From Chiridota heheva (taxonomy: Eukaryota; Echinodermata; Holothuroidea; Apodida; Chiridotidae), in assembly GCA_020152595.1 (NCBI GenBank), contig JAIGNY010003262.1, positions 1 to 64,000 on the forward strand: a DNA stretch of 64,000 bases. Direction: 5' to 3'. Both the position numbers and the translations under genes were made by a program. The notes beneath the pieces were generated by a model. That model was not told the DNA's origin and made no database searches. It saw nothing but the letters and a program-made list of their open reading frames with translations. Shown here one piece after another: positions 24,640 to 37,866 of this stretch (within the stretch, counting starts at the first letter, position 1; the number at the start of each line of letters is the position of its first letter).

Positions 24640-24710
24640 AATATTGTTTTTGGTGCCGATGTCATGCATATTAATGAGTAGATAGGGCTTAAAGTTTGAA
24701 TCTTAAAATG
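24640..24710. repeat. Single diverged copy of the 152-bp repeat family
   Basis: TTTTTGGTGCCGATGTCATG, CATATTAATGAGTAGATAGG and GCT match the recurring TTTTGGTGCTGATGTCATGA, ATATTAATTAGTAGGCGGGG segment at 58800-60150. Confidence 0.55.
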
Positions 24711-24866
24711 CTCATATTTTAACAACTGCATGTTTGTTTCGTTTCTTATTTAGTATAGCTATGTTGTTAGCTAGTGTATACAAGTTGATGGGATAAAAAT
24801 GGTTGAACGTAATTAATTGTGAAATTTCATTCTTGTGAAAACTTAAGTTATTTGGTTGTCATTGTA

Positions 24867-25240
24867 ATGTTGAACCCATTGTGTTATAACATTTATTATG
24901 TTGAACCCATTGTGTTATAACATTTATTATGTTGAACCCATTGTGTTATAACATTTATTATGTTGAACCCATTGTGTTATAACATTTATTATGTTGAACC
25001 CATTGTGTTATAACATTTATTATGTTGAACCCATTGTGTTATAACATTTATTATGTTGAACCCATTGTGTTATAACATTTATTATGTTGAACCCATTGTG
25101 TTATAACATTTATTATGTTGAACCCATTGTGTTATAACATTTATTATGTTGAACCCATTGTGTTATAACATTTATTATGTTGAACCCATTGTGTTATAAC
25201 ATTTATTATGTTGAACCCATTGTGTTATAACATTTATTAT
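24867..25240. repeat. 31-bp minisatellite, 12 identical copies
   Basis: The unit starts ATGTTGAACCCATTGTGTTA and ends TAACATTTATT. By eye all twelve copies are identical. It contains the 8-bp palindrome GTTATAAC and the inverted pair AACAT/ATGTT. It ends 77 bp before exon 7. Confidence 0.97.
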
Positions 25241-25316
25241 ACAATTGTTCAAACTCAAAATCCATATTCCACGTCAGAACCTCAAAACCTTTCGTTTTCT
25301 GTTTTCTTTTATACAG

Positions 25317-25495
25317 TCATACTGGTCTTGGAAGACGTTTCTTTGTAAGTTATGGATATGGTGGATGTAACGTTGATAGTGGATGGGTGGTTGTGTGTGA
25401 TTATGAAACGAGAGCTGGTTGCTCATGGGAGAATTGGTACGATGCCCCCTACTTCATTTATTCAACTGCTTCAACACACACCAGTTGGTACAGTG
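25317..25495 (+). CDS. Exon 7: unnamed conserved extracellular domain, part 3
   Basis: This 179-nt exon (acceptor TTTTATACAG, donor GTAAGA) encodes GRRFFVSYGYGGCNVDSGWV, then CDYETRAGCSWENWYDAP and YFIYSTASTHTSWYSG. It carries the most recognisable core of the domain: RRFFV.YGYGGC...GW...CSWE...PYF.YS....T.W. Three cysteines are present. The 12-copy 31-bp array ends 77 bp upstream of its start, and the 158-copy 31-bp array starts about 180 bp after its end. Confidence 0.88.
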
Positions 25496-25671
25496 GTAAG
25501 ATTTTCATTGATTTTTGATGCAGTAGGAGTACAGTAGATTTACAAGAACAACATATAAACAAGCATGCTTGAACATACGTGCACATGTAGGGACTCAAGC
25601 TCAGCTAAACCATTCACTGATGCTCTCTCATATTTTTAGTAATACAAATAGATAGTATTATCTGTTGAGTC

Positions 25672-28600
25672 AGCAATCATGTCTATGCTACACGGCATAC
25701 CTCTGTATCATGTCAGTGCTACACGACATACCTCTGTATCATGTCTGTGCTACACGACATACCTCTGTATCATGTCTGTGCTACCTGACATACCTCTGTA
25801 TCATGTCTGTGCTACCTGACATACCTCTGTATCATGTCTGTGCTACACGACATACCTCTGTATCATGTCTGTGCTACACGACATACCTCTGTATCATGTC
25901 TGTGCTACACGACATACCTCTGTACCATGTCTGTGCTACACGACATACCTCTTTATCATGTCTGTGCTACACGACATACCTCTGTATCATGTCTGTGCTA
26001 CATGACATACCTCTGTACCATGTCTGTGCTACACGACATACCTCTGTATCATGTCTGTGCTACACGACATACCTCTGTATCATGTCTGTGCTACACGACA
26101 TACCTCTGTATCATGTCTGTGCTACCTGACATACCTCTGTATCATGTCTGTGCTACACGACATACCTCTGTATCATGTCTGTGCTACACGACATATCTCT
26201 GTATCATGTCTGTGCTACACGACATACCTCTGTATCATGTCTGTGCTACACCACATACCTCTGTATCATGTCTGTGCTACATGACATACCTCTGTATCAT
26301 GTCTGTGCTACACGACATACCTCTGTATCATGTCTGTGCTGCACCACATACCTCTGTATCATGTCTGTGCTACACGACATACCTCTGTATCATGTCTGTG
26401 CTACACGACATACCTCTGTATTATGTCTGTGCTACACGACATACCTCTGTATCATGTCTGTGCTACCTGACATACCTCTGTATCATGTCTGTGCTACACG
26501 ACATACCTCTGTATCATGTCTGTGCTACACGACATACCTCTGTATCATGTCTGTGCTACACGACATACCTCTGTATCATGTCTGTGCTACACGACATACC
26601 TCTGTATCATGTCTGTGCTACCTGACATACCTCTGTATCATGTCTGTGCTACACGACATACCTCTGTATCATGTCTGTGCTACACGACATACCTCTGTAT
26701 CATGTCTGTGCTGCACCACATACCTCTGTATCATGTCTGTGCTACACGACATACCTCTGTATCATGTCTGTGCTGCACCACATACCTCTGTATCATGTCT
26801 GTGCTACACGACATACCTCTGTATCATGTCTGTGCTACACGACATACCTCTGTATCATGTCTGTGCTACACGACATACCTCTGTATCATGTCTGTGCTAC
26901 ACGACATACCTCTGTATCATGTCTGTGCTACACGACATACCTCTGTATCATGTCTGTGCTACACGACATACCTCTGTATCATGTCTGTGCTACACGACAT
27001 AACTCTGTATCATGTCTGTGCTACACGACATACCTCTGTATCATGTCTGTGCTACACGACATACCTCTGTATCATGTCTGTGCTACACGACATACCTCTG
27101 TATCATGTCTGTGCTACACGACATACCTCTGTATCATGTCTGTGCTACACGACATACCTCTGTACCATGTCTGTGCTACACGACATACCTCTTTATCATG
27201 TCTGTGCTACACGACATACCTCTGTATCATGTCTGTGCTACATGACATACCTCTGTACCATGTCTGTGCTACACGACATACCTCTGTATCATGTCTGTGC
27301 TACACGACATACCTCTGTATCATGTCTGTGCTACACGACATACCTCTGTATCATGTCTGTGCTACCTGACATACCTCTGTATCATGTCTGTGCTACACGA
27401 CATACCTCTGTATCATGTCTGTGCTACATGACATACCTCTGTATCATGTCTGTGCTACACGACATACCTCTGTATCATGTCTGTGCTACACCACATACCT
27501 CTGTATCATGTCTGTGCTACATGACATACCTCTGTATCATGTCTGTGCTACACGACATACCTCTGTATCATGTCTGTGCTGCACCACATACCTCTGTATC
27601 ATGTCTGTGCTACACGACATACCTCTGTATCATGTCTGTGCTACACGACATACCTCTGTATTATGTCTGTGCTACACGACATACCTCTGTATCATGTCTG
27701 TGCTACCTGACATACCTCTGTATCATGTCTGTGCTACACGACATACCTCTGTATCATGTCTGAGCTACACGACATACCTCTGTATCATGTCTGTGCTACA
27801 CGACATACCTCTGTATCATGTCTGTGCTACACGACATACCTCTGTATCATGTCTGTGCTACCTGACATACCTCTGTATCATGTCTGTGCTACACGACATA
27901 CCTCTGTATCATGTCTGTGCTACACGACATACCTCTGTATCATGTCTGTGCTGCACCACATACCTCTGTATCATGTCTGTGCTACACGACATACCTCTGT
28001 ATCATGTCTGTGCTGCACCACATACCTCTGTATCATGTCTGTGCTACACGACATACCTCTGTATCATGTCTGTGCTACACGACATACCTCTGTATCATGT
28101 CTGTGCTACACGACATACCTCTGTATCATGTCTGTGCTACACGACATACCTCTGTATCATGTCTGTGCTACACGACATACCTCTGTATCATGTCTGTGCT
28201 ACACGACATACCTCTGTATCATGTCTGTGCTACACGACATAACTCTGTATCATGTCTGTGCTACACGACATACCTCTGTATCATGTCTGTGCTACACGAC
28301 ATACCTCTGTATCATGTCTGTGCTACACGACATACCTCTGTATCATGTCTGTGCTACACGACATACCTCTGTATCATGTCTGTGCTACACGACATACCTC
28401 TGTATCATGTCTGTGCTACACGACATACCTCTGTATCATGTCTGTGCTACACGACATACCTCTGTATCATGTCTGTGCTACACGACATACCTCTGTATCA
28501 TGTCTGTGCTACACGACATACCTCTGTATCATGTCTGTGCTACACGACATACCTCTGTATCATGTCTGTGCTACACGACATACCTCTGTATCATGTCTGT

Positions 28601-30583
28601 GCTACCTGACATACCTCTGTATCATGTCTGTGCTACACGACATACCTCTGTATCATGTCTGTGCTACCTGACATACCTCTGTATCATGTCTGTGCTACAC
28701 GACATACCTCTGTATCATGTCTGTGCTACACGACATACCTCTGTATCATGTCTGTGCTACACGACATACCTCTGTATCATGTCTGTGCTACACGACATAC
28801 CTCTGTATCATGTCTGTGCTACCTGACATACCTCTGTATCATGTCTGTGCTACACGACATACCTCTGTATCATGTCTGTGCTACACGACATACCTCTGTA
28901 TCATGTCTGTGCTGCACCACATACCTCTGTATCATGTCTGTGCTACACGACATACCTCTGTATCATGTCTGTGCTACACGACATACCTCTGTATCATGTC
29001 TGTGCTACACGACATACCTCTGTATCATGTCTGTGCTACACGACATACCTTTGTATCATGTCTGTGCTACACGACATACCTCTGTATCATGTCTGTGCTA
29101 CACGACATACCTCTGTATCATGTCTGTGCTACCTGACATACCTCTGTATCATGTCTGTGCTACACGACATACCTCTGTATCATGTCTGTGCTACACGACA
29201 TACCTCTGTATCATGTCTGTGCTGCACCACATACCTCTGTATCATGTCTGTGCTACACGACATACCTCTGTATCATATCTGTGCTACACGACATACCTCT
29301 GTATCATGTCTGTGCTACACGACATACCTCTGTATCATGTCTGTGCTACACAACATACCTCTGTATCATATGTCTGTGCTACAAGACATACCTCTGTATC
29401 ATGTCTGTGCTACACGACATACCTCTGTATCATGTCTGTGCTACACGACATACCTCTGTATCATGTCTGTGCTACATGACATACCTCTGTATCATGTCTG
29501 TGCTACACGACATACCTCGTATCATGTCTGTGCTACACGACATACCTCTGTATCATGTCTGTGCTACACGACATACCTCTGTATCATGTCTGTGCTACAC
29601 GACATACCTCTGTATCATGTCTGTGCTACACGACATACCTCTGTATCATGTCTGTGCTACACGACATACCTCGTATCATGTCTGTGCTACGACATACCAT
29701 ATCATGTCTGTGCTGTATCATGTCTGTGCTACACGACATACCTCTGTATCATGTCTGTGCTACACGACATACCTCTGTATCATGTCTGTGCTACACGACA
29801 TACCTCTGTATCATGTCTGTGCTACACGACATACCTCTGTATCATGTCTGTGCTACACGACATACCTCTGTATCATGTCTGTGCTACACGACATACCTCT
29901 GTATCATGTCTGTGCTACACGACATACCTCTGTATCATGTCTGTGCTACACGACATACCTGATTATCATGTCTGTGCTACACGACATACCTCTGTATCAT
30001 GTCTGTGCTACACGACATACCTCTGTATCATGTCTGTGCTGCACCACATACCTCTGTATCATGTCTGTGCTACACGACATACTCTGTATCATGTCTGTGC
30101 TACACGACATACCTCGTATCATGTCTGTGCTACACGACATACCTCTATCATGTCTGTGCTACGACATACCTCTGTATCATGTCTGTGCTACACGACATAC
30201 CTCTGTATCATGTCTGTGCTGCACCACATACCTCTGTATCATGTCTGTGCTACACGACATACCTCTGTATCATGTCTGTGCTACACGACATACCTCTGTA
30301 TCATGTCTGTGCTACACGACATACCTCTGTATCATGTCTGTGCTGCACCACATACCTCTGTATCATGTCTGTGCTACACGACATACCTCTGTATCATGTC
30401 TGTGCTACACGACATACCTCTGTATCATGTCTGTGCTACACGACATACCTCGTATCATGTCTGTGCTACACGACATACCTCTGTATCATGTCTGTGCTAC
30501 ACGACATACCTCTGTATCATGTCTGTGCTACACGACATACCTCTGTATCATGTCTGTGCTACACGACATACCTCTGTATCATT
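25672..30583. repeat. 31-bp minisatellite, about 158 copies (4.9 kb)
   Basis: The unit is CCTCTGTATCATGTCTGTGC followed by TACACGACATA. Variants include TACCTGACATA, TGCACCACATA and TACATGACATA. The unit has no stop codon in any + frame and 31 is not a multiple of 3, so open frames of up to 623 codons appear in all three phases; none is a gene. Truncated units (CCTCGTATC) cluster after 29500. It lies in intron 7. Confidence 0.98.
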
Positions 30584-31289
30584 ATTGCATTCATTGGTTA
30601 GTCCCATCCCTGATCAAACTTACCTATTATTACTTTGGAACTTGAAAATCATTTCAAGGCTGTTATTTGTAGATGATACAGATACGTTGAGCACATATGG
30701 ACATACAGTAGTGGTAATTATTTTAAACTTTTTCGATTTTTAAATCAATTTTGTATCATTATTTTAGCAGTATTTTTTTCTTTTAGCTCTCTTGCGATTT
30801 GGGGGTCCCTTTGGTTTGTTGGGAAAAGGTGGTAGTCTAGTGGCAAGAAAGTCATCAAAAAGAATTCTTTCTTTCATAAATACATGAAGTATTAAATGTT
30901 TAGTATATCTTCATTAAGTGCTACTTTCCAGTGCTTTCTAGACCAGTTTTCTATGATGTGATTGTTAATGCTTTATGCAGATTAGGGGATTAGCTTACAT
31001 TTTGTCTGTCATCGGCACAATTTGAAACAAGAACCACTTAATACCCTTTTCACCCAATGAAGCATGAAATAATGAGTACAATCAAAGACTGGTCTTTGAT
31101 TGTTTTTGCCGGCTCTGTACGTCTCGCATGGTAATGTGAAACTGCGTGGAGTGTGAATGATTCGAAAGGATGATTGGCATGTAGTGGAAGTTGTATCAGA
31201 TGTTGCAAATACAGCTGAGCAGCGAAGCGAAAAGCCATCGGGCATCACGATGGTTGGTTATATATTTGCTATTTAACGACTTGAGAAAG

Positions 31290-34105
31290 GTATTACTTGA
31301 ATCTTTGATTTCAAGAGCAATATCATTAGATGTGTTTCTGAGTAAAGGGGTGGAGTAATTTCATTAGATGTTTTTTGAGAGTAAAGGAGTGGAGCAATTT
31401 CATTAGATGTGTTTGAGAGTAGAGGAGTGGAGCAATTTCATTAGATGAAATTGAGAGTAAAGGAGTGGAGTAATATCATTAGATGTGTTTCTGAGTAAAG
31501 AAGCGGAGCAATTTCATTAGATGTGTTTTAAGAGTAAAGGAGTGGAGCAATTTTATTAGAAGTGTTTGGGAGTAAAGGAGTGGAGCAATTTCATTAAATG
31601 TGTTTTAAAAGTAAAGGAGTGAAGCAAGTTTATTAGATGTGTTTGAGAGTAAAAGAGTGGAGCAATTTCATTAGATGTGTTTAAGAGTAAAGGAGTGGAG
31701 TAATATCATTAGATGTGTTTCTGAGTAAAGGAGCGAAGCAATTTCATTAGATGTGTTTTGAGAGTAAAGGAGTGGAGCAATTTCATTAGAAATGTTTGGG
31801 AGTAAAGGAGAGGAGCAATTTCATTAGATGTGTTTTGAGAGTAAAGGAGTGGAGCAATTTCATTAGAAGTGTTTGGGAGTAAAGGATTGGAGCAATTTCA
31901 TTCAATGTGTTTTGAAAGTAAGGGAGTGGAGCAATTTTGTTAGATGTCTTTGAGAGTAAAGGAGTGGAGCAATATTACATGTGTTTGAGAGTAAAGGAGT
32001 GGAGCAATTTTATTAGATGTGTTTGAGAGTAAAAGAGTGGAGCAATTTCATTAAATGTGTTTGGGAGTAAAGGAGTAAAGCAATTTCATTAGATGTGTTT
32101 TGAGAGTAAAGGAGTGAAGCAATTTGATTAAATGTGTTTCTGAGTAAAGGAGTGGAGCAATTTCATTGGATGTGTTTTGAGAGTAAAGGAGAGGAGCAAT
32201 TTTATTAAATGTGTGTCTGAGTAAAGGAGTAAAGCAATTTCATTAGATGTGTTTTAAGAGTAAAGGAGTGGAGCAATTTCATTAGATGTGTTTTAAGAGT
32301 AAAGGAGTGGAGCAATTTCATTAGATGTGTTTTGAGAGTAAAGGAGTGGAGCAATTTCATTAGATGTGTTTGAGAGTAAAGGAGTGGAGCAATTTCATTA
32401 GATGTGTTTGAGAGTAAAGGAGTGGAGCAATTTCATTAGATGTGTTTGAGAGTAAAGGAGTGGAGCAATATCATTAGATGTGTTTGAGAGTAAAGGAGTG
32501 GAGCAATTTCATTAGATGTGTTTGAGAGTAGAGGAGTGGAGCAATTTCATTAGATGTGTTTGAGAGTAAAGGAGTGGAGCAATTTCATTAGATGTGTTTG
32601 AGAGTAAAGGAGTGGAGCAATTTTATTAGATGTGTTTGAGAGTAAAGGAGTGGAGTAATATCATTAGATGTGTTTTGAGAGTAAAGGAGTGGAGCAGTTT
32701 CATTAAATGTGTTTCTGAGTAAAGGAGTGGAGCAATTTCATTAGATGTGTTTTGAGAGTAAAGGAGTGGAGCAATTTCATTAGAAGTGTTTGGGAGTAAA
32801 GGAGTGGAGCAATTTCATTAGATGTGTTTGAGATTAAAGGAGTGGAGCAATTTCATTAGATGTGTTTGAGAGTAAAGGAGTGGAGCAATTTCATTAGATG
32901 TGTTTTAAGAGTAAAGGAGTGGAGTAATATCATTAGATGTGTTTCTGAGTAAAGGAGTGGAGCAATTTCATTAGATGTGTTTTAAGAGTAAAGGAGTGGA
33001 GTAATTTCATTAGTTGTGTTTTAAGAGTAAAGAGTGGAGCAATTTCATTAGATGTGTTTGGGATTAAAGGAGTGAAGCAATTACATTAAATGTGTTTTAA
33101 GAGTGAAGGAGTGGAGACATTTCATTAGATGTGTTTGAGAGTAAAGGAGTGGAGCAATTTCATTAGATGTGTTTCTGAGTAAAGGAGTGGAGCAATTTCA
33201 TTAGATGTGTTTTAAGAGTAAAGGAGTGGAGTAATTTCATTAGTTGTGTTTTAAGAGTAAAGAGTGGAGCAATTTCATTAGATGTGTTTCTGAGTAAAGG
33301 AGTGGAGCAATTTTGTTCGATGTGTTTTGAGAGTAAAGGAGTGGAGCAATTTCATTAGATGTGTTTGAGAGTAAAGGAGTGGAGCAATTTTATTAGATGT
33401 GTTTGGGAGCAATTTGATTAGATGTGTTTGAGCAATTTCATTAGATGTGTTTTGAGAGTAAAGGAATGGAGCAATTTTATTAGATGTGTTTGAGAGTAAA
33501 GGAGTGGAGCAATTTCATTAGATGTGTTTTAAGAGTAAAGGAGTGGAACAATTTCATTAGATGTGTTTGAGAGTAAAGGATTGGAGCAATTTCATTAGTT
33601 GTGTTTTAAGAGTAAAGGAGTGGAGCAATTTCATTAGATGTGTTTGAGAGTAAAGGATTGGAGCAATTTTATTAGATGTGTTTGGGAGCAATTTTATTAG
33701 ATGTGTTTGGGAGCAATTTCATTAGATGTGTTTGAGAGTAAAGGAGTGGAGCAATTTTATCAGATGTGTTTGGGAGCAATTTTATTAGATGTGTTTGGGA
33801 GCAATTTCATTAGATGTGTTTTGAGAGTAAAGGAGTGGAGCAATTTTATTAGATTTGTTTGAGAGTAAAGGAGTGGAGCAATTTCATTAGATGTGTTTGA
33901 GAGTAAAGGAGTGGAGCAATTTCATTAGATGTGTTTTGAGAGTAAAGGAGTGGAGCAATTTCATTAGATGTGTTTCTGAGTAAAGGAGTGGAGCAATTTC
34001 ATTAGATGTGTTTTGAGAGTAAAGGAGTGGAGCAATTTCATTAGATGTGTTTGAGAGTAAAGGAGTGGAGCAATTTCATTAGATGTGTTTGAGAGTAATT
34101 GAGTG
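31290..34105. repeat. 38-bp minisatellite, about 74 copies (2.8 kb)
   Basis: The unit is TTAGATGTGTTTGAGAGTAA followed by AGGAGTGGAGCAATTTCA. Variants have TTTTGAGAG, TTTAAGAG, TTTCTGAG or TTTGGGAG after GTGT. Units lacking the AGTAAAGGAGTGG part occur around 33400-33800. The + strand is purine-rich. The array ends 125 bp before the 48-nt exon 8. Confidence 0.97.
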
Positions 34106-34229
34106 AAATCACACCAACCTCAACAAATTTATTACATCTTTAAATAGCTGGTAGCATATCATTTTTAATAATAACCACAAAAAATATAAGTTTACTTGTA
34201 TTTCTTTTATTTCTTTTCTCTCATTAAAG

Positions 34230-34277
34230 GAAGCAGAACAACAGCAGAAATTCTGGCAATTTTCTACCGATATTCAG
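34230..34277 (+). CDS. Exon 8: unnamed conserved extracellular domain, last strand (microexon)
   Basis: A 48-nt exon, phase 1 to 1, encodes SRTTAEILAIFYRYS. It supplies the expected C-terminal strand (..A.ILAIF.RYS) of the domain started in exon 5. Acceptor is CATTAAAG and donor is GTCAGA, a weak site. The exon is isolated by an 8.7-kb intron on the left that contains two large arrays, and a 2.7-kb intron on the right. Its short length, fitting phase and fitting sequence support it. Confidence 0.75.
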
Positions 34278-34794
34278 GTCAGATACAGCCTCTTTTAATA
34301 GATTCTATGTGTGTGTTAATTATCCCCTTGCCAATTAAGTTATCTTTACCATCCTTCCATCTGCCTGTCCGTCTGTAGGTCTGTCCTCACAGTCCACACA
34401 TCCATTGTGCACTTCCTACAAAACAATGGATGTCTGCCATGAAAAGAAATCCTATTTATGCATCTCTTTAAAACAACATTTATATAATGGAGACTCTCTC
34501 CTTAATATAACTTAAAAACAATGCTTCCTGATATAAATAGCAATTGAAATTTTTGTGTCTGGCTTAAAAGGAAAATTAAACATTCTAGCATTTTGCCACA
34601 ATAGAACTAAGAATCTATACTTTTTGGATAAAGGAAACAATAATTGTTAGCTTGAATAGAGAAACAAAAGATTTATGTTAAGTTTAAGTCTAATTTGGTA
34701 GACAGATCGCCATTTCTGATTTTTAAGGGAAAATAAGTACGATTTTAAGGGGGATTCGGAGATAAAACTTTTACTTGATCTTCCATCTATTCCC

Positions 34795-34925
34795 AATTCT
34801 TCACACTCCACTCCACTTCACTCCACTCCTCTTCACTCCACTCCACCCACTCCCTCCACTCCACTCTGTCTGCTCCACTCCACTCTGCTCCACTCTGCTC
34901 CACTCCACTCCACTCCACCAGTCAC
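34795..34925. repeat. Pyrimidine-rich CTCCACT repeat
   Basis: About 130 bp of CTCCACTCCACTC-type short repeats. No coding signal. The rest of intron 8 (34278-36938) shows no large array. Confidence 0.85.
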
Positions 34926-36132
34926 CTTCTTCTCAACATTCTTTTGTCTGACCACATCTCCAGAGGATCAAATGGAAAGTGGATGCTCTGAAGCAAGATT
35001 GAAATAGTGAGTGGGACGTGGAGGGTAATGTCAAGAGATGTTATCATCAGTGGTGAGCAGTTGTGTATGATTGTTTGTATTCTTACTTATATTTGCTTAT
35101 AGGCTTATGTAAATTTTGCAAGGTATTCTGTGTGTTAATTCCTTTGACCGTGTTACATTTTTACTTACTGGCTCTAGCGACAAATGTATTGTTACCCTAA
35201 ATGTATTATTCACCGTTGTCTGGTAAAACATTTGGTGGTGTTCAGAAAGTTAACACGACGTTGATTGTTTTGAAGGAGACATACAAAAATCAAATTTGAT
35301 ATATGATAGAGATTTAAAAAGGAGACCTAATGCTAAAACCATCTCTTAAAAGCGTATTCCATTCCTGAAGTTATCCATTCTTAAAGCTGCAATATGGAGG
35401 CTGCCATTTTGTATTGCAGTATACCACCAATGTGATGAGATTATTTGCCCTATGTATTAGCACACAATAATGACATTCTATCCAGTATGCTTTGCATGAA
35501 ATTCTAAAGGTGTGCATCAATAGTATCATGCACAAATAAAAGCCACAGAACTATGCAAAGGAAAAATAGTTTCTTATACATTAGAAAATATGAAATAGAT
35601 TATAAAGAAATGCATAATATTTGTATAGGGCGGTATATGAACAAGATGTTCTTTTTGACAAAAATGATTGAAAAATGTATCTTAAATTGCTTTGAAAGAT
35701 CTGAAGTTTTGGCAAATGACTCATAAGTATTACCCATATCTTAACAAGTAGGAAAAGGCAGACTTTATGTCTCCTTTAATGTAAAAACTTTCTGTTAAGA
35801 GAATAGTAATGTCATATGGCACACAGGTAGCCTACGGTCTGTAGATGTGCCCTATTGATTTTGTGAGTGACATCATAAAGATCAATGATTAGGCATGGGC
35901 TTTAAGGGAGTTCTTGTCATATCGTTGTAATATTTATTAAACATGATTGGGGTTAATGTGATCATGCTTATCCTAGGCTATCATTACCATCATGTGCAAG
36001 AAAAAGTCTATCAATGTGAATATATCACAACTATACCTTTAATTTGAATGCAACTTGGTTTGGTCATTTGAGGAATGGGAAGTTGACCTCATTAATTATT
36101 AATTAGGATTTTGCTACAAAATGGGTTATTAG

Positions 36133-36256
36133 CACAACTGCTGAGTGGTGTAATGTAGAACAAAATAGTTCATGGTCACTAGGGGTGTGACAGGCACAAC
36201 TGCTGAGTGGTGTGATGTAGAACAAAATAGTTCATGGTCACTATAGGGGTGTGACA
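36133..36256. repeat. Two-copy direct repeat of about 60 bp
   Basis: GCACAACTGCTGAGTGGTGT, AATGTAGAACAAAATAGTTC and ATGGTCACTAGGGGTGTGAC are immediately repeated with few differences (GTGATG for GTAATG, and ACTATAGGGG). Confidence 0.92.
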
Positions 36257-36938
36257 ACATTCAAAGTAGATATTCTACAAATAATAATCAATTTTTAAAC
36301 AGCAATATTTATGATGATGATGATGATGAGGGGATAGCCTGTACACTGGTAACAAATATTTTCTATTTTGAATTAAAACAAGTATATAAAGCAACCAGTT
36401 TTATGGCTCAGGTCTTTGGGTGAGCTGCCACAAACATTATAAACATACAATAACCTATCTTGGACAAAACTATTTTGACACTTTAGGAAAGACAGTACTA
36501 ACTAAGGGGTGTAGTAGGATTATGTTATTTTAAATACATTTTTTCCCACTGTCACCTTTTGGGGCACGGAAAAAAATTATGTTGGCCTAAAATAAATTGT
36601 TTGTCAAAATGTCAATTTCCCCCAATTTGGAAAGCAGCCATCTTAGCTCCCATCATTGAACAAGACAGATATGGCAGAAACCGCTCTAGCTATCCCCCAC
36701 CATTGCTCTTATCACTTGCTAACTCAATTGGTTCCCCCGAACTAGAAGGATTCCCTTACCCCACCAAAATTGCATTAGAAAATGGTGCAATACCCGTGAC
36801 TAATTAATCAAAATCGACTAGAGGCCACCTTCCCATCTTCATTCAAAACTTGACCTTCCCCAGACATTTTCGGGTCGACATCAGCCACACCCTCACACAG
36901 CCGCACAATTTATTTTGTAGTCTGATTTTTTTAATTAG

Positions 36939-37128
36939 ATGATGGTACTGATGAAATGGATCTGTGTGACAGTGATTGGACCCATTTTGGTAATGCCTGC
37001 TACAGAGCCGTAACTTCCACTGCAACCTGGTTTGATGCTCTAGACGCCTGCCGCTCATTTAGAAGTGATGCTGACTTAGTGAGCATACTGGATGAAACTG
37101 AGGCTTTCTATGCACTAGCCATGTCCAG
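36939..37128 (+). CDS. Exon 9: C-type lectin domain 2, N-terminal part
   Basis: This 190-nt exon runs from phase 1 to phase 2, with acceptor TTAATTAG and a weak donor GTTTGA. It encodes an acidic linker (DDGTDEMD), then LCDSDWTHFGNACYRAV, TWFDALDACRSF and ADLVSILDETEAFYALAMSR. This is the start of a long-form C-type lectin domain: an N-terminal Cys pair, alpha-1 with Cys, and the LVSI..ETE segment. Reading through the donor reaches a TGA within about 20 bases. Confidence 0.88.
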
Positions 37129-37399
37129 GTTTGATATCAAAGATAAGATATGATAGATGAGACTTTAGGTACATCATACTAGTGTGAAAGTAACTTATAT
37201 ATATATATATATGTAAGAATTTGTTCAAGGATCAGGTCAAGTGTATTTTAAATACTTTAGTGAGACGGTTATCAAAAGGAATATAAAATTTCCAAAATAT
37301 AAGATGCTTATTGTAGCTAAATGCTATTTGCCTCCTTAAGTATAATACAGGACTAACATGTTGTCAAGAACAAAAGTAATTAAGACATTATGTTTTCAT

Positions 37400-37507
37400 T
37401 TATGTTTGTTGTTGTTTGTTTATTTGTCTGTTTGTTTGTCTGTTTGTTTGTCTGTTTGTTTGTCTGTCTGTTTGTTTGTCTGTTTGTTGTTTGTTTGTCT
37501 GTTTGCC
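37400..37507. repeat. (TTTGTCTG)n microsatellite
   Basis: Interrupted TTTGTTTGTCTG repeats of about 100 bp in intron 9. Confidence 0.92.
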
Positions 37508-37866
37508 ATCAACATATCTAAAAGCTGATGATTAGATTTTGATTAATTTGGTGTGTGGTCTTGTTACTGCTTAAGGAAGAAGTGATTAAAATTTGAGACA
37601 TGGAACAGGGGAAGGGCCCAAATAGGGGGGTGGGGATGTATCAGGGTGAGATCTGTCTATACCTTTCCAATGGAATGTGCTTAACAATAATTCATGCCTG
37701 AAAAGAAATCAAAACAGTCAATTTTTAGGACTCTAAGAAAATCAGATCAAGTGGTTTGTGGTATCAAAAGTAGAATTAAAACAATTGGCGTCTTGCCTGA
37801 AAGGAAAATGATGGAATGTTAATCTTGACTGGATAGAACTAAAACAATGAATAAAACAGAAATCAA

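Noticed and set aside
25672-30583. CRISPR-like or other spaced repeat array
   Set aside because: Units are directly abutting without unique spacers, and the DNA is clearly eukaryotic and intronic.
28872-30743. Open frames of 275-623 codons in the 31-bp array
   Set aside because: The 31-bp unit lacks stops and its period cycles through all three frames, so long frames appear automatically in every phase. The chance of a random 31-codon stretch lacking a stop is considerable. There is no codon bias, splice link or domain.
36559-36807. 82-codon + strand frame before exon 9
   Set aside because: No recognisable domain, no fitting splice phase, and the surrounding DNA is non-coding in style.
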